A DNA stretch of 64,000 nucleotides from Cladocopium goreaui (taxonomy: Eukaryota; Sar; Dinophyceae; Suessiales; Symbiodiniaceae): assembly GCA_947184155.2 (NCBI GenBank), contig CAMXCT020000331.1, forward strand, positions 1-64,000, read 5' to 3'. The notes below the pieces were generated by a model. That model was not told where the DNA came from, did no database searches, and saw nothing but the letters and a program-made list of their open reading frames with translations. This document shows positions 20,801-29,789 of this stretch, in pieces (position 1 is the first letter of the stretch; the number at the start of each line of letters is the position of its first letter). Made by a program: the position numbers and the translations under genes.

Positions 20801-21413
20801 GAAAGAATTGATTGTAGGCATGTTCAACAAAGAATCTGTAGGATTGAGCTGTCAATTCCTTTCTGCTATCCACAAATTGTCGAAGCTTGTTCAAAGCAAA
20901 AACTGTGAAATGGCTAAAGCTAGCAGGTGCTTCATCTTCATACAGATCGATTGCCATGATCATCATCTTTGTGGAAAACGAGAAATGCCGTTCAGGTTCT
21001 GGGATGACTGTTCTCTTGTTCATGGGAACTGTAATTCCTTGAATAGTCATGTCATACCCATGTGTGTTCAACTCCAGTGCATCCAAAATGTTACCATCAC
21101 GGTCCTTCTTTCTCCTGCAGAAATCTCCCCAGAGTTTGTTGTTCTCTCTAATGAACTGATCAAGATGCTTAGTGTAAAAGACAAAGACTGCTTCTGAGAG
21201 ATACTCCATGTCCTTCTGTATTGCTAAGTCTCTTTCGTATAGCAAGAACTTCTCTCTCCATTCGTCTCTGTTGATACTGTGTCTGTCTTCCCAACCTGTT
21301 GGGGCAACTTGACCTCGCATCCAGTCTGTCCAATATTGTCGACAAGAGTTCCATGTAACCTTCCATGGCTTCAATGTTTCCTTCTCGATGGAAGTGTGCC
21401 AACATGCGTCCAA
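17847..21413 (-). CDS. Retrocopy C-terminal ORF: EEP/DNase I-like nuclease domain
   Basis: 1188 open codons on the - strand. Residues 1-~230 are helical and unrecognised; ~250-650 are acidic with QEREE and KEEES repeats. From ~765 the motifs fit the endonuclease/exonuclease/phosphatase fold: AMFWNLGNW (~768, WN motif), LFMNCEAGSL (~830, metal-binding Glu), VCVYHVGQKYA (~940), FIAGDGNKACYYS (~960, GDxN motif) and VVEWGHSRL (~1060, His-containing motif). The C-terminal ~60 residues are basic and Ser-rich. The family includes AP endonucleases and LINE endonucleases, but no reverse transcriptase lies in the same frame. It continues the Tpt1 reading frame after a shift near 21320, so the parent protein is probably ~1900 residues. 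Substrate unknown. Confidence 0.65.
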   Translation of the reverse strand: MDACWHTSIEKETLKPWKVTWNSCRQYWTDWMRGQVAPTGWEDRHSINRDEWREKFLLYERDLAIQKDMEYLSEAVFVFYTKHLDQFIRENNKLWGDFCRRKKDRDGNILDALELNTHGYDMTIQGITVPMNKRTVIPEPERHFSFSTKMMIMAIDLYEDEAPASFSHFTVFALNKLRQFVDSRKELTAQSYRFFVEHAYNQFFQHEAFHQSARARTKVRECGSGDFHTSTKLDGYIWVAGKDKIAHIPGSEQQNVDMEGHDDDDAEDDLEFLPRLQVFVRKEEEKASGSQEREEEGVCSQEREETQPQQESEVLPDANPRRNMEDRQGLFLVRQLKPEHRQILHDITLAGQSVLTGDDLEGGQPLERGDISFFSLWLMMSALSDASFSTFMEQYAPMMGYEISYDKYYEFKLDIDQVLKDNEHLGAENFFGAEDPHMVDDDPDTPLPDLQRPGAGDPEYKHTIESLNIEDKHIILETDDDKLVECTLKWISMCNQNVQRKIKESFVKPEEGQEKEKDEEEKIADEEKEEEKDTQEPHVPAEGSSEKEESAPPERSSEKEESGEKKTDIQDDETAPEVKPAVRLYYGQDITGNEDDSVFRRLKDCFSDGYHGEWAGFYNKGYPASSKHRHMFWHVKYRKTMSPHHDFWYHLTDDQLMVEYIARHKNQDPQLELQELNQRIEYGCSDPRMHPLHQDKAERSSKEAEQRIDDDFGNLTKVLQDYVEEHKVLPYCMILHSLAYRYLGGGLSDPTYKDAEFPYRSSPQITAMFWNLGNWCRNRFEKCPVPERFQQFIPHIDYTIDEDHEKFDETKSQFNNYFINVIKNFGGHLFMNCEAGSLYPHRERLDEVDFKTCFNDYHDLMVAARLGKDGYIKQIAGYHTDDNDTRVRQVSWAIFEVSWGKTKDRDTDEIVDLTRARMRMTRVCVYHVGQKYASDSAGIVGECLAVMAFECARYQVDFIAGDGNKACYYSTPKSPGVPTYQHSLIQFWINRMVGVATQAMRKNFDPTCPPIRVKHFISCSYRDLDFLATHLDGITTATYTDEIMKKTTGKGDCCMLTVVEWGHSRLMCEEHPEDFEDEDHMNYVGEFYFKVNETCLHGDHNIFMVAPNDRDAHNPILIHLDPSDMSWNERHHYKQAYKKKQYADSRKERQKEKKRKAYEDQASTYQGNTEWGGSSSSASRPWRSSEWR

Positions 21414-23463
21414 TCTCCCAAGCTCTTGTGAAGAGTAAGCATAGATGTCCTGTCCATGGTAACTTCTCCCAGTCTGAGCGAGTGATCGATTGTCTACGAA
21501 GTGCTATCTTTTGTGAAGAGAGTAGTAGGTTCCATTCACGCAGAACTATCACTTTTTCTCCTGAGGAGTTCTTGATGAGTTCACCGCTCTCTTCTCTTGC
21601 ACAGACAATACCTGCCTCATACAGGACCCAGGGATTCGATGCAGAAATTGAACTTTTGGTAGCCTGTTCTACAACAGGGTCTTCAATATCATCTGGTGGA
21701 TCTTCTGCTTCCCAGAGATTGACAGCCTCTTCACCCATTGGGTCGTCATGGACGTCCACTGATGGCTCCTCTTGTTGATTGTCTTGAGCATCTTGTTGAG
21801 GATCATCATGTTGTGGTGATTCTGGACTTCCTGATGAGGAGCGTTGTTGCTCCCATGCATCTTGAGGTTCCTCTCTTTCTTGAGAGCGTCCTCTTCTTGA
21901 TGGCTGTTCATATGGATTTTCCATGGGTTCATCAGCCTGCGCAGATACCTCTCTTTCTTGAGAGCCTTCTGCTGCAGATACCTCTCTTTCTCGAGAGCCT
22001 TCTGCTGCTGCACCATAGATTGATTCCACAATCGGGTCAAAGTCATTCTCGTTGCATAGTGGTGTACCAAAAACTAATCTTCCATAGTTTTGTGGAACTT
22101 GCTGACCCATGAACTCCCATGCTGTGATTCTGACTTCCTCAGGAATGTCTTGTCCAGGAATAAATGTTGGACCTTTCTCCTTCATGACATGGTTCCATGT
22201 TGTGTTGGTGTGCCATGAACCACCTGTAACTGATGGAGGTAGAGAATGACCACGTCCTTGATGAACAACGTTGCATGCAATGGTAGGGAGTTGTTCCTTG
22301 ACGTGGAGGTACTGGAAAGGAATGTCACCATGAAATAAAATGACACCATTCTTTGTCAGATAGAGTTGGTTGTCCACAATAAAACTTGGATCCAACACGA
22401 GGTACACTGGTCGCCTATAGTTCTTGGAGGCTTCGTGCCCTCTGCCATCCTTATGTAGCCCTGACCATTGTCATTGTGGTACATGAAGTGAACTGCATCC
22501 CTTCTGCCTTTTCCACTTCCTTTCACAAAGGTCTTCAGGCCTGATTGTTGAATGGAATCTAAATTCATGTAATCAGTGACATGAAAAATCCAGCCCAAAC
22601 TCATAGCCTCATCATATGTCAGTTGGTGGTGTGCCACAGTGGGATCGACAACTTGGTTGCTATGTCCTTGAAAAGCACCAAGACGAACGTCGAATGGATA
22701 CTCTGCATTGAGCTATATGGGTACCACTGCCATCTCATGGAGATCTCAACAAAGAAACGTTGTTTTGGATTACACAGTAACATCGCCGCAAAATCTGCTC
22801 CAGACATGTGATATTCCTTTGGATTGTCTCCTTGCATCTGATCAAACAAATTGGAAATGTTCATAGCTCCACTGGCAGTGAATAATGTTCTGTCTCTGCA
22901 ATGTCTCAACACATTTGATAGCTTCTTGCTACATGACATATAATAGCTTCTCCTTGATGAGCTAGTCATGTCCACGTGGAAATCATTGCATCGTTCATCA
23001 AACCAGTTTTCTTCTGCCTGAGTTGTAAAGCCACAGAGATACTTCAGAAAGCTTGAAGTCCATTTCAAAGATTCATCAAATTCTCCATGACTAGTTCCCC
23101 AGTGCAAAATCCAAGCTATTGCGTCCATGAACATTTCATGTCTGTCAGTTGATCTCATGTTATGTGGACCCATCAATATATGTAAATTGCGCTCTCTCTT
23201 CTTCCTCACTTGCTCGTGAGCCTGAAACCAATCTGTTTGGCGCCTGTAATCATAGCAAAATGATAAATGATCCTCATCGGGTATGTCGATGGTGTTCGAA
23301 ATTGGTCAGCTGGGATTTCCTCTGATCTTCTCAGAGCATATCCATCAGCTGAATGTCTTCGACTAAAATCATAGCCTTGATGTTCTTGACCTCGAGTGTT
23401 CGATTGTGCCTGATCACTAGATGCTGCGGCTGAGGCCCTGTTCCACCGGCTAGAGCTCGACAT
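21320..23463 (-). pseudogene. Tpt1/KptA-like RNA 2'-phosphotransferase domain (retrocopy, N-terminal part)
   Basis: Tpt1 enzymes move the splice-junction 2'-phosphate of ligated RNA onto NAD+. From the ATG at 23463 there is a Ser-rich leader, then (frame near 22619-23280) LSNVLRHC, matching the Tpt1 signature LSxxLRH; KQRFFVEIS; then in the next frame VRLGAFQGHSN, matching the RAxQGHS signature, and IFHVTDY, where Tpt1 has an HGT-type motif, plus GRRDAVHFM; then in a third frame YLVLDPSFIV and KNGVILFHGDIP, matching the Tpt1 C-terminus. Frame changes lie near 23290, 22700 and 22420, and another near 21320 leads into the nuclease part. Between the domains is an acidic region with repeats of SQEREE/GSREREV. 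Order and signatures are clear; the breaks suggest a pseudogene or assembly indels. Confidence 0.72.
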
Positions 23464-23498
23464 GTTGAAGAAACAGTGCGATCCTCGAGACTCTGCCT

Positions 23499-23506
23499 CT
23501 TGAGCC
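23499..23506 (-). other. Relic of dinoflagellate spliced leader
   Basis: The - strand reads GGCTCAAG, the 3' end of DinoSL, one base inside the insertion boundary and 35 nt before the first ATG. The 9th base (C) no longer matches. The match is short, but its position is exactly where a reverse-transcribed, 5'-truncated leader should be. Confidence 0.65.
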
Positions 23507-23507
23507 G

Positions 23508-23524
23508 CAGGCACAAATTCAAAA
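23508..23524. repeat. 17-bp direct repeat flanking the retrocopy, right
   Basis: CAGGCACAAATTCAAAA, then AATAGTC, which continues the element 2 internal region. Confidence 0.9.
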
Positions 23525-23529
23525 AATAG

Positions 23530-24317
23530 TCAAGAATCCCTCAAGGTGTCACCTAACAGAAATACATCATGTCTGAAATCAACATGACTGCAAACTGTTG
23601 GCAACCATGACCTGAGGTAAGCTTTGTGTTCCAGTAACGATCTAAATGGAGGATGAGCATCAACTTCCTTAAGAACACCTTGTCGAACAGCATCAATAAG
23701 ATTCTGAGGATTAGCAGACTTCTTAGTCAAACAATCAGCTAAACACCATTGAGTTCTGATATGTGACAAATCAGCAATGGAACCTGAACATGCTTCTTTC
23801 CTAAGCATCTGAATCATATGAATGGTCTCTTGTTGTTCAGGAACATGAGTAGTGCTGGCAGTAGTCACAAGATTGTTTGCATCAGTCCTCATATGAATCT
23901 CACTTGAAAGTCCAGTGATGTCCTTGATCAGTCCTCTCAACATTTGACATGTACCATAACACTTCATGAGTGCATACAACTCTGCAACAGTTGTGCTCAA
24001 CGTGGTACGTTTGATTTTGGTTGATTCAAAGAAAATAAGAGAACCTCTGGTGTTTTTGCTCTTTTCCTTTCTCGGTTCAGCCATGAAAATAACCATTGCG
24101 CGCTGTGAGGATTTGTCGCTGTTGTTCCTAAACGCTGCATCTGGCATTGCAACTAATCTAGGATCACCTTGCAGTGGCCAGAACATAAGTTCCATCGGGT
24201 CACCTACAATTTGCCTGCAAAGTTTGTTCAGCGTTTTGCAATCACCTATGGTGGGGGAAGCAGCGGCAGAAGCACAACGTGAAAACTGATAACATGACTG
24301 AAATTGGGTTTCTTGAT
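23530..24317 (-). pseudogene. Element 2 RNase H domain (frameshifted from RT)
   Basis: The frame is open from ~24317 to a stop near 23530. Visible: RCASAAASPTIGD (RT thumb-connection region of copia elements), PDAAFRN (RNase H first Asp), TVAELYAL (Glu), MRTDANNLV (Asp) and CLADCLTKK (last Asp region). The preceding RT frame ends out of phase near 24318, so a 1-nt indel separates them. The stop lies only ~25 nt before the 3' LTR once the retrocopy is removed, leaving no visible polypurine tract. Confidence 0.8.
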
Positions 24318-27300
24318 TGTAACCAGTTGATGCTACCTAAGAGTGATCTGTAGGCAGTGTGGAGATCTTTGTCACATTTGTCTTCATCCTTCAAACCTTT
24401 TGGTATGACAACCTCAGTAAGTTCACTGACGCAAAGTGATTGTTCAACAGTGATATGTGATTTCTTCTTGGTCTTCTCATCAATGATCCATTTCACACGT
24501 TGACCAGTGAACATCAAATCATTCACATCTTCATGACCAATCTTGAATTGTGACTTGACAACTTTCTTGAACTTCTCCAGAAACTCTGGAGTTCCTGTAA
24601 TGAACAAGTCGTCAACATGCAAACAACACATGCCAATAGGTTTTCTTCCCTTGGCATTACTGCCATTCACAGGGTCCATGAAGTGTTCCAAGAGTTGTTC
24701 AACAATCTCTGGTGTCAACTGTGGTGTCGTGGCAAGATAAGTACGCTCTGAAGGTAAGAAGACTGAAACAAGTACTTCAGCTTCTTCTTCCAAACTTGTG
24801 GAAACATTGTCCTTGTTCATGTCATGATTCATCTCAAGCAACCACCAAACTCCTTTCCTCTTCACAATAGAAGTTCTCAAGTGAAACTTCTTTCGATCAT
24901 AATGTGAATCAGGAGTTCTCAAGGCTTTTGCACGATAGGCAACTTGAGCATGACCATTTTCAAAAGGATACCAACCAGACTTGTGTTCAACAGATTCCAA
25001 AAACTTCAACAAAGTTTCATCAACAACAGGAGTCCAAGCACAATCTTCAACCTTCTTCTCCTTGAACTCTTTCCTCTGTTTCCATGTTTGGGTTTGTTGA
25101 TAGCAAGCTGAAAACAATCTTTCTTCAACCAAAAGAGACTTATGAACTTCCTCAGCAATGTCGGAGGATTCATCACGCGTTTCCTCACTGTCTTGTGAGC
25201 TTACGTAGTATGTCACAGGTGCTGGTTCTGTTGCCTCAGAGTCAGCAAAGCTAACCTGTTTTGGCTCCTTGAAAGCACCATCATAGCATACATATGTACA
25301 CCTGTCAGCTCTTGTTGGTTGAATACCAAGCGAAATCAGAAATTTGTCAAGGCGGTTCCACCATCTACGTGGTGCGTCCGCAAGTCCATAGACGGAACGA
25401 GTGCACAAACCAACCAAGTAAGGAGGCAAACCAATGTCAGTAGGCAACTGAACATGGATAACGCGGCGGTCTAAGTCGTATGTTTCCCCCTGAAGGAAGG
25501 CAGTTTTCAAGTCTAAATGGAGTAAATCCCAGTACATCGAGGCTGCATGCTGAGATGCCACACGAAAACCATACCTGGTAGCAGTAGGACTGTCAGTCTG
25601 TAAGTCATACTTTTGAGCATCTTGAAAGCCTCTACATACCCATCTAGCCTTGAACTTCTTGAACTGTCCATCCTTATCAACCTTGATGGTAAGCACCCAT
25701 CTGCCAGTGACATAGTTATCAATCTTATGACGTCTCTTGTCTCTGAAAGTCATGGCAGTGAAATCCAGAAAACTTCTGAATTCTTCAAGCTTGGCTTGTT
25801 TGATCTCCTTAGCATACTTTCTCAAGACTTCTTGAGTGATAACTGATTCTGCCTTTGGCTGCTTCTTTCCATTCTTGGCAAGATACTGTTCAAACTGTTT
25901 GAATCCAGTAACATCGTATGAACCAAACTCAGGTGCAGCTTGGACCTTTGGTCCTAAAGGAACGAAAACAGTACCATCAACATCGACAAAATGAGAGTGG
26001 TCTGATGTGTAAGGTTCAGTGTCCACATCTTCTTCCTGAAGCTGGGCAATGTCATCCTCAGTCAAAACAGGAGTGTCGTCTGTTTCATATGGTTCTGTTT
26101 CATCATCATCATGTTGTGATGATACCAATTCTGGTGTTCCTTGTGAAGACTGCTGTTGCGCTGGCTGCGCAAAGTCACCTGGCGTAAACGATGTTGGTGT
26201 AGTAGTAGGCAATGGAATTGTATTATCATGTGAACTTGAGGCAGTAGGATCATGTGAAGGTCCTTCATCTTCATCTTCATAAGGTTTCTGAGTAGGAACT
26301 GAAATTGGCTGAACATGACCTGGTAATTGAACCTTTGGCCTCTTGATAATCACCTTTGCCTTTGCCTTTGGTAAAGCATCAGTAGAATCAGTTGAGATCT
26401 GTCTCTGTTTCCTTTGAACTCTGATAGGCTCTGACGTTGGATCAGGTCCTGGTGGAGAATCGTCATCTTGTCCAGGATCAGCAATCTCTTCGATTGGAAT
26501 GTCAGGATTGGAAAACGGAGTTGATGGTGAACTTGGTTGATGTGTTTCCCCCGAGTCCTGTATTCCTGGCATATCCAAATCATCATCAGGTGGTGGTCCA
26601 TAATCATCTGGAATGATGTACTCTTGATCATCATCATCACCTGGATCAGGTCCAGTATTGTAATCAGGTTGATTATCATCATCCAGAGGATCATCTGGTT
26701 CATCACCACTCAACATCTCATCATCATTTGGTGGAACATCACCATGCTGATCTGGATGAATGGGATCGTCACCATTTGGTGGTGTGCTACTTGAACTAGG
26801 AGGATCTTCAACTCTCCTTTTGATAGCACCAGTCGTTTCTCGTGAAAAGACGATCATACTCCATTCATGGATTTTGAACTGTTCATGATGTGGATACAAC
26901 TGTGACACAAACATGAAGTAAACATGATCATAGTCACCAGGTTTCCAAATGAGTAAGACAGCATCTTCAGGATGTTGAAACAAAGGATTCACTCTTCCAT
27001 AAGTTCCTCTGAACACACTGCAATCTTCAAAGTACATTTGAGGCAATGTCTTCTTTCTGACATCTTGAAGTCCAGGAATCAGTTCAATGATTCTGGGGTC
27101 AGTTGATTCTCTGACACTAGCCTCTGTACTCCTTGGCAACTGATCAATCTTCCTCAATGTTTGAACAAGTAACTGAGTGGTAAATCTCTGTGGAAGAATG
27201 TGCTTCAGCGGCACTGGAATCGAGGTCTCAACATGATGCAAATCTTGCAACAAACACGAGCACTCAGGTTCACGGTCCAAAAACATTGACGTGCCACACA

Positions 27301-29497
27301 ATGCTCCATCATCAAAATGTTCCAACAGATCTTCAAACAAGAAACATTGTCTCATGTTCTGCAAAGGTACAAGTTGTGTGAACTGCGCAATGAATGAACA
27401 CAAGTGAGATGGTAAGACCTTCCATTGTGGATCATTCCAAAGCTTCCCTTCTCTATTGAAGGCATGCTGTGGTTCCAACATGTCAAAGTCTTCATCATGA
27501 TTGTAATACACACGCAAGTTCTTGATTGAAGGATCACAACGGCAGTAATTTGTCATGTCAAGGTTGAAACAACCAATGTGATACTTGATTTTGTCTTTCT
27601 GAAATTTCTTCCAAGCCAAAAACTGAGCAAATCCTGAATCAGGTGGTGCAATCACCAAGAAACCTTTTCCTCGGTCAGCTTGCCATTTCATCACATCAAG
27701 GCAAAACTTGAATACCGAGTATTTCCAGGAATTTGGTGAAGGATTTGTGATCAACACGTATTCAGGATCAAGCTTCTCAAGTTGTTTCCAAACTTGGTTT
27801 TGTTTCTTTTTGCTGTTGAAACTCCAACCATGCTTGTGGTCAATGGGTTCACCAACCTTCATGTTCAATCGTGCCATGTGCCAACTAAGACCAGTGTTGC
27901 TACTGAAAAGTTCCACAACATCACATTTGCCAGTTTGACAAAACCAGTGAGCTTGTTCACCTAAGTAGGCTTCAGCATATTCAGCGATGTCTGGTTCATA
28001 GTCATCCTCATCTTCAACTGCAAGTGGAACAGGTTCCGATGTGTCAAGTCCAGGAACAGCAACATCATGCCATTCATCACGGTCACGTCTCACCTTCGAT
28101 TGATTAACACGCATGACTGCGTTGTCAACATGAACATTGACCATAGCACCTTCTTGAGAGATAACAGTACCTCTGATCCATCTTTCCTTCTTCCATGCCT
28201 TTGAAGCAATAGCATTAGCATTGACAGGGGAACTCCAAACGAAAACCTTGTCACCTGGTTTGTAAGGTCCATCTGATGGCATTGTTCGTTTGGCCATGTC
28301 ATGTCTGAGGTCAGCAGCTTGTCTGGCTTCCTGATGTGCCCTCAGTGCTAACCTTTGCAACTCGAGTTGTGTTCTGTCTTCAGGTAAAGGGTCAACACTA
28401 AGTTGAGCAGGATCAGAAGTCTCAATATCCAGAAGATCTGGTGGTCTTCTACCAGTGGCAATTTCCAAAGGAGAATAACCACTAACAGTGAGTTGAGTGT
28501 TTCTGGCCCAAACAGTACGCTTCACAGCTTCTCTGATAGTGATTCCCTTGAACCTATCATCTTCAAGGTTCTTGGACATGATTTGCCATTGTCGTTTGAA
28601 AAGTCTGACAGCTGATTCAGCTCTGTTAGGCCATGGGGTTCTTGAACCACAGGGACATTCCTTGATACCATGAGTTCGGTAATAAGTCAGAAAGTCTTCT
28701 TGAAAGAAAGCTTCATCACCTACAATGGCTTTAGGCATACAATTGTGTTCATCACTCCACAACCTTAGAGCCTGAATGGTCTCCTTGTTGTTCAGTGAGT
28801 TTTGTGCCGTAGCCCAAAGTAAGTTGGTTGCACCATCAAGAACAAGCAACACCATGTACTTGTTCTTCCTCAACTGAATTTCAGCATGATCAACAAAGAT
28901 AACATCTCCAAAGTTGGTGGATCGTATGCCTGAAATTCTGGCTCGCGGCGGTGGTGCAATGGAAGTACTACACACACGACACTTGTTGTACATCTCCTCA
29001 TACTTCTGATAGACAGAGTCAGGAAGTCCTAACATGGAAGTCCTTCGTCTGAATTGAGTAGGAGACATGTGATAGTGTTTGATATGAAGCTTGTAAAGTT
29101 CCACACTATCCTCCAGTTTCCTGAGCATCTTTCTGTATGCTGGTGTCATGGCTTGCACTTCACTACCAGGCAGTGGAATCAAAACTCGCCTAGGCTCAAG
29201 AGCATCACTACCTAGTTTCTCAACTTGACTTTCTGAATCTTGCTTACCACGGTTGCGCGCAGGTGCAGAATGTTTCGGTTCAATGACTTGAGGTTCATCT
29301 GAATCAATTTTGTCCAAACCTAACTCCCTAGCTACCTTATCAAGCTCCTCTTCTTCATCAAGCTTGGGATAGGAGACAACAACCTTCTTTCTTGATGAAC
29401 CTGATTGAGAGTCATCGACAACCTGAGGTTTCTGCTTACCTACGTGTCTTTTGGCTGCAGGTGGACCTACCTCAATCTTTTTTCGAGCCTGGTCCAT
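24242..29497 (-). CDS. Element 2 pol: integrase, methyltransferase-like domain, reverse transcriptase
   Basis: 1751 codons. Integrase: HHCC-type zinc motif (~135-175, ending CRVC) and catalytic Asp~202, Asp~260 and Glu~294 (VDHAEI, VGDEAF, NRAESAV), then a basic C-terminal part. At ~525-670 a SAM-methyltransferase-like region: DVVELFSSNTGLSW (motif I-like), DPEYVLITNPSPNSW where a catalytic Pro-Cys is expected, and FLVIAPPDSGF; the Cys is missing, so it is probably inactive. Then ~600 residues of acidic, Pro-rich linker. RT: DLKTAFLQGE (~1330) and HVDD (~1629) as the active site instead of YVDD. The frame breaks at ~24318 before RNase H. Copies and integrates element 2. Confidence 0.82.
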   Translation of the reverse strand: MDQARKKIEVGPPAAKRHVGKQKPQVVDDSQSGSSRKKVVVSYPKLDEEEELDKVARELGLDKIDSDEPQVIEPKHSAPARNRGKQDSESQVEKLGSDALEPRRVLIPLPGSEVQAMTPAYRKMLRKLEDSVELYKLHIKHYHMSPTQFRRRTSMLGLPDSVYQKYEEMYNKCRVCSTSIAPPPRARISGIRSTNFGDVIFVDHAEIQLRKNKYMVLLVLDGATNLLWATAQNSLNNKETIQALRLWSDEHNCMPKAIVGDEAFFQEDFLTYYRTHGIKECPCGSRTPWPNRAESAVRLFKRQWQIMSKNLEDDRFKGITIREAVKRTVWARNTQLTVSGYSPLEIATGRRPPDLLDIETSDPAQLSVDPLPEDRTQLELQRLALRAHQEARQAADLRHDMAKRTMPSDGPYKPGDKVFVWSSPVNANAIASKAWKKERWIRGTVISQEGAMVNVHVDNAVMRVNQSKVRRDRDEWHDVAVPGLDTSEPVPLAVEDEDDYEPDIAEYAEAYLGEQAHWFCQTGKCDVVELFSSNTGLSWHMARLNMKVGEPIDHKHGWSFNSKKKQNQVWKQLEKLDPEYVLITNPSPNSWKYSVFKFCLDVMKWQADRGKGFLVIAPPDSGFAQFLAWKKFQKDKIKYHIGCFNLDMTNYCRCDPSIKNLRVYYNHDEDFDMLEPQHAFNREGKLWNDPQWKVLPSHLCSFIAQFTQLVPLQNMRQCFLFEDLLEHFDDGALCGTSMFLDREPECSCLLQDLHHVETSIPVPLKHILPQRFTTQLLVQTLRKIDQLPRSTEASVRESTDPRIIELIPGLQDVRKKTLPQMYFEDCSVFRGTYGRVNPLFQHPEDAVLLIWKPGDYDHVYFMFVSQLYPHHEQFKIHEWSMIVFSRETTGAIKRRVEDPPSSSSTPPNGDDPIHPDQHGDVPPNDDEMLSGDEPDDPLDDDNQPDYNTGPDPGDDDDQEYIIPDDYGPPPDDDLDMPGIQDSGETHQPSSPSTPFSNPDIPIEEIADPGQDDDSPPGPDPTSEPIRVQRKQRQISTDSTDALPKAKAKVIIKRPKVQLPGHVQPISVPTQKPYEDEDEGPSHDPTASSSHDNTIPLPTTTPTSFTPGDFAQPAQQQSSQGTPELVSSQHDDDETEPYETDDTPVLTEDDIAQLQEEDVDTEPYTSDHSHFVDVDGTVFVPLGPKVQAAPEFGSYDVTGFKQFEQYLAKNGKKQPKAESVITQEVLRKYAKEIKQAKLEEFRSFLDFTAMTFRDKRRHKIDNYVTGRWVLTIKVDKDGQFKKFKARWVCRGFQDAQKYDLQTDSPTATRYGFRVASQHAASMYWDLLHLDLKTAFLQGETYDLDRRVIHVQLPTDIGLPPYLVGLCTRSVYGLADAPRRWWNRLDKFLISLGIQPTRADRCTYVCYDGAFKEPKQVSFADSEATEPAPVTYYVSSQDSEETRDESSDIAEEVHKSLLVEERLFSACYQQTQTWKQRKEFKEKKVEDCAWTPVVDETLLKFLESVEHKSGWYPFENGHAQVAYRAKALRTPDSHYDRKKFHLRTSIVKRKGVWWLLEMNHDMNKDNVSTSLEEEAEVLVSVFLPSERTYLATTPQLTPEIVEQLLEHFMDPVNGSNAKGRKPIGMCCLHVDDLFITGTPEFLEKFKKVVKSQFKIGHEDVNDLMFTGQRVKWIIDEKTKKKSHITVEQSLCVSELTEVVIPKGLKDEDKCDKDLHTAYRSLLGSINWLQSRNPISVMLSVFTLCFCRCFPHHR

Positions 29498-29789
29498 TTG
29501 AAATCGGTTTGCCTTCCTCCTTCTTTAAGGAGCTTGGCTTCTTCTTCTGTACACCTGATGGCACTGAAGAGGCTGACTCAGGGTGAAAAAGATCATCAAT
29601 GTTTCCACGAAAGGGCCTTGCACGATCAATGTCACTTCTGACAATGTCATCTGGGATCACGTAGTCCTCCTTGATCTTGTAGATGGTCTTGCCCTTCCAG
29701 AACTCTTCACTCTGTTCAGAAAACCTCTTCTTCTCAGTGCGCCAGTTGTCCTTGTGAAGAACCTTCTTCTTGCTCTTCTGGAATTCCAT
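29472..29789 (-). pseudogene. Element 2 linker segment between protease and integrase
   Basis: 105 codons of charged sequence (KKRFSEQSEEFWKGKTIY, DIDRARPFRGNIDDLF) that bridge the protease ORF and the integrase ORF in a third frame. The composition matches its neighbours and the overlapping ends suggest that 1-nt indels separate originally continuous coding. No domain recognised. Confidence 0.5.

Larger units (their letters stand above)
17207..23507 (-). mobile_element. Retrocopy of a trans-spliced mRNA inserted in element 2
   Basis: The block is flanked by a perfect 17-bp direct repeat (17190-17206 and 23508-23524). On the - strand its first nucleotides are C followed by GGCTCAAG, the last 8 nt of the dinoflagellate spliced leader, then a ~35-nt leader and an ATG at 23463. 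It encodes Tpt1-like and EEP-nuclease-like domains in one direction with about four frame changes, and ends with ~640 nt of untranslated sequence. No poly(A) tract is seen at the 3' end. The long duplication fits retroposition of processed cDNA rather than integrase action. The left duplication starts exactly at the LTR edge, so template switching during copying of element 2 is an alternative. Confidence 0.75.
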
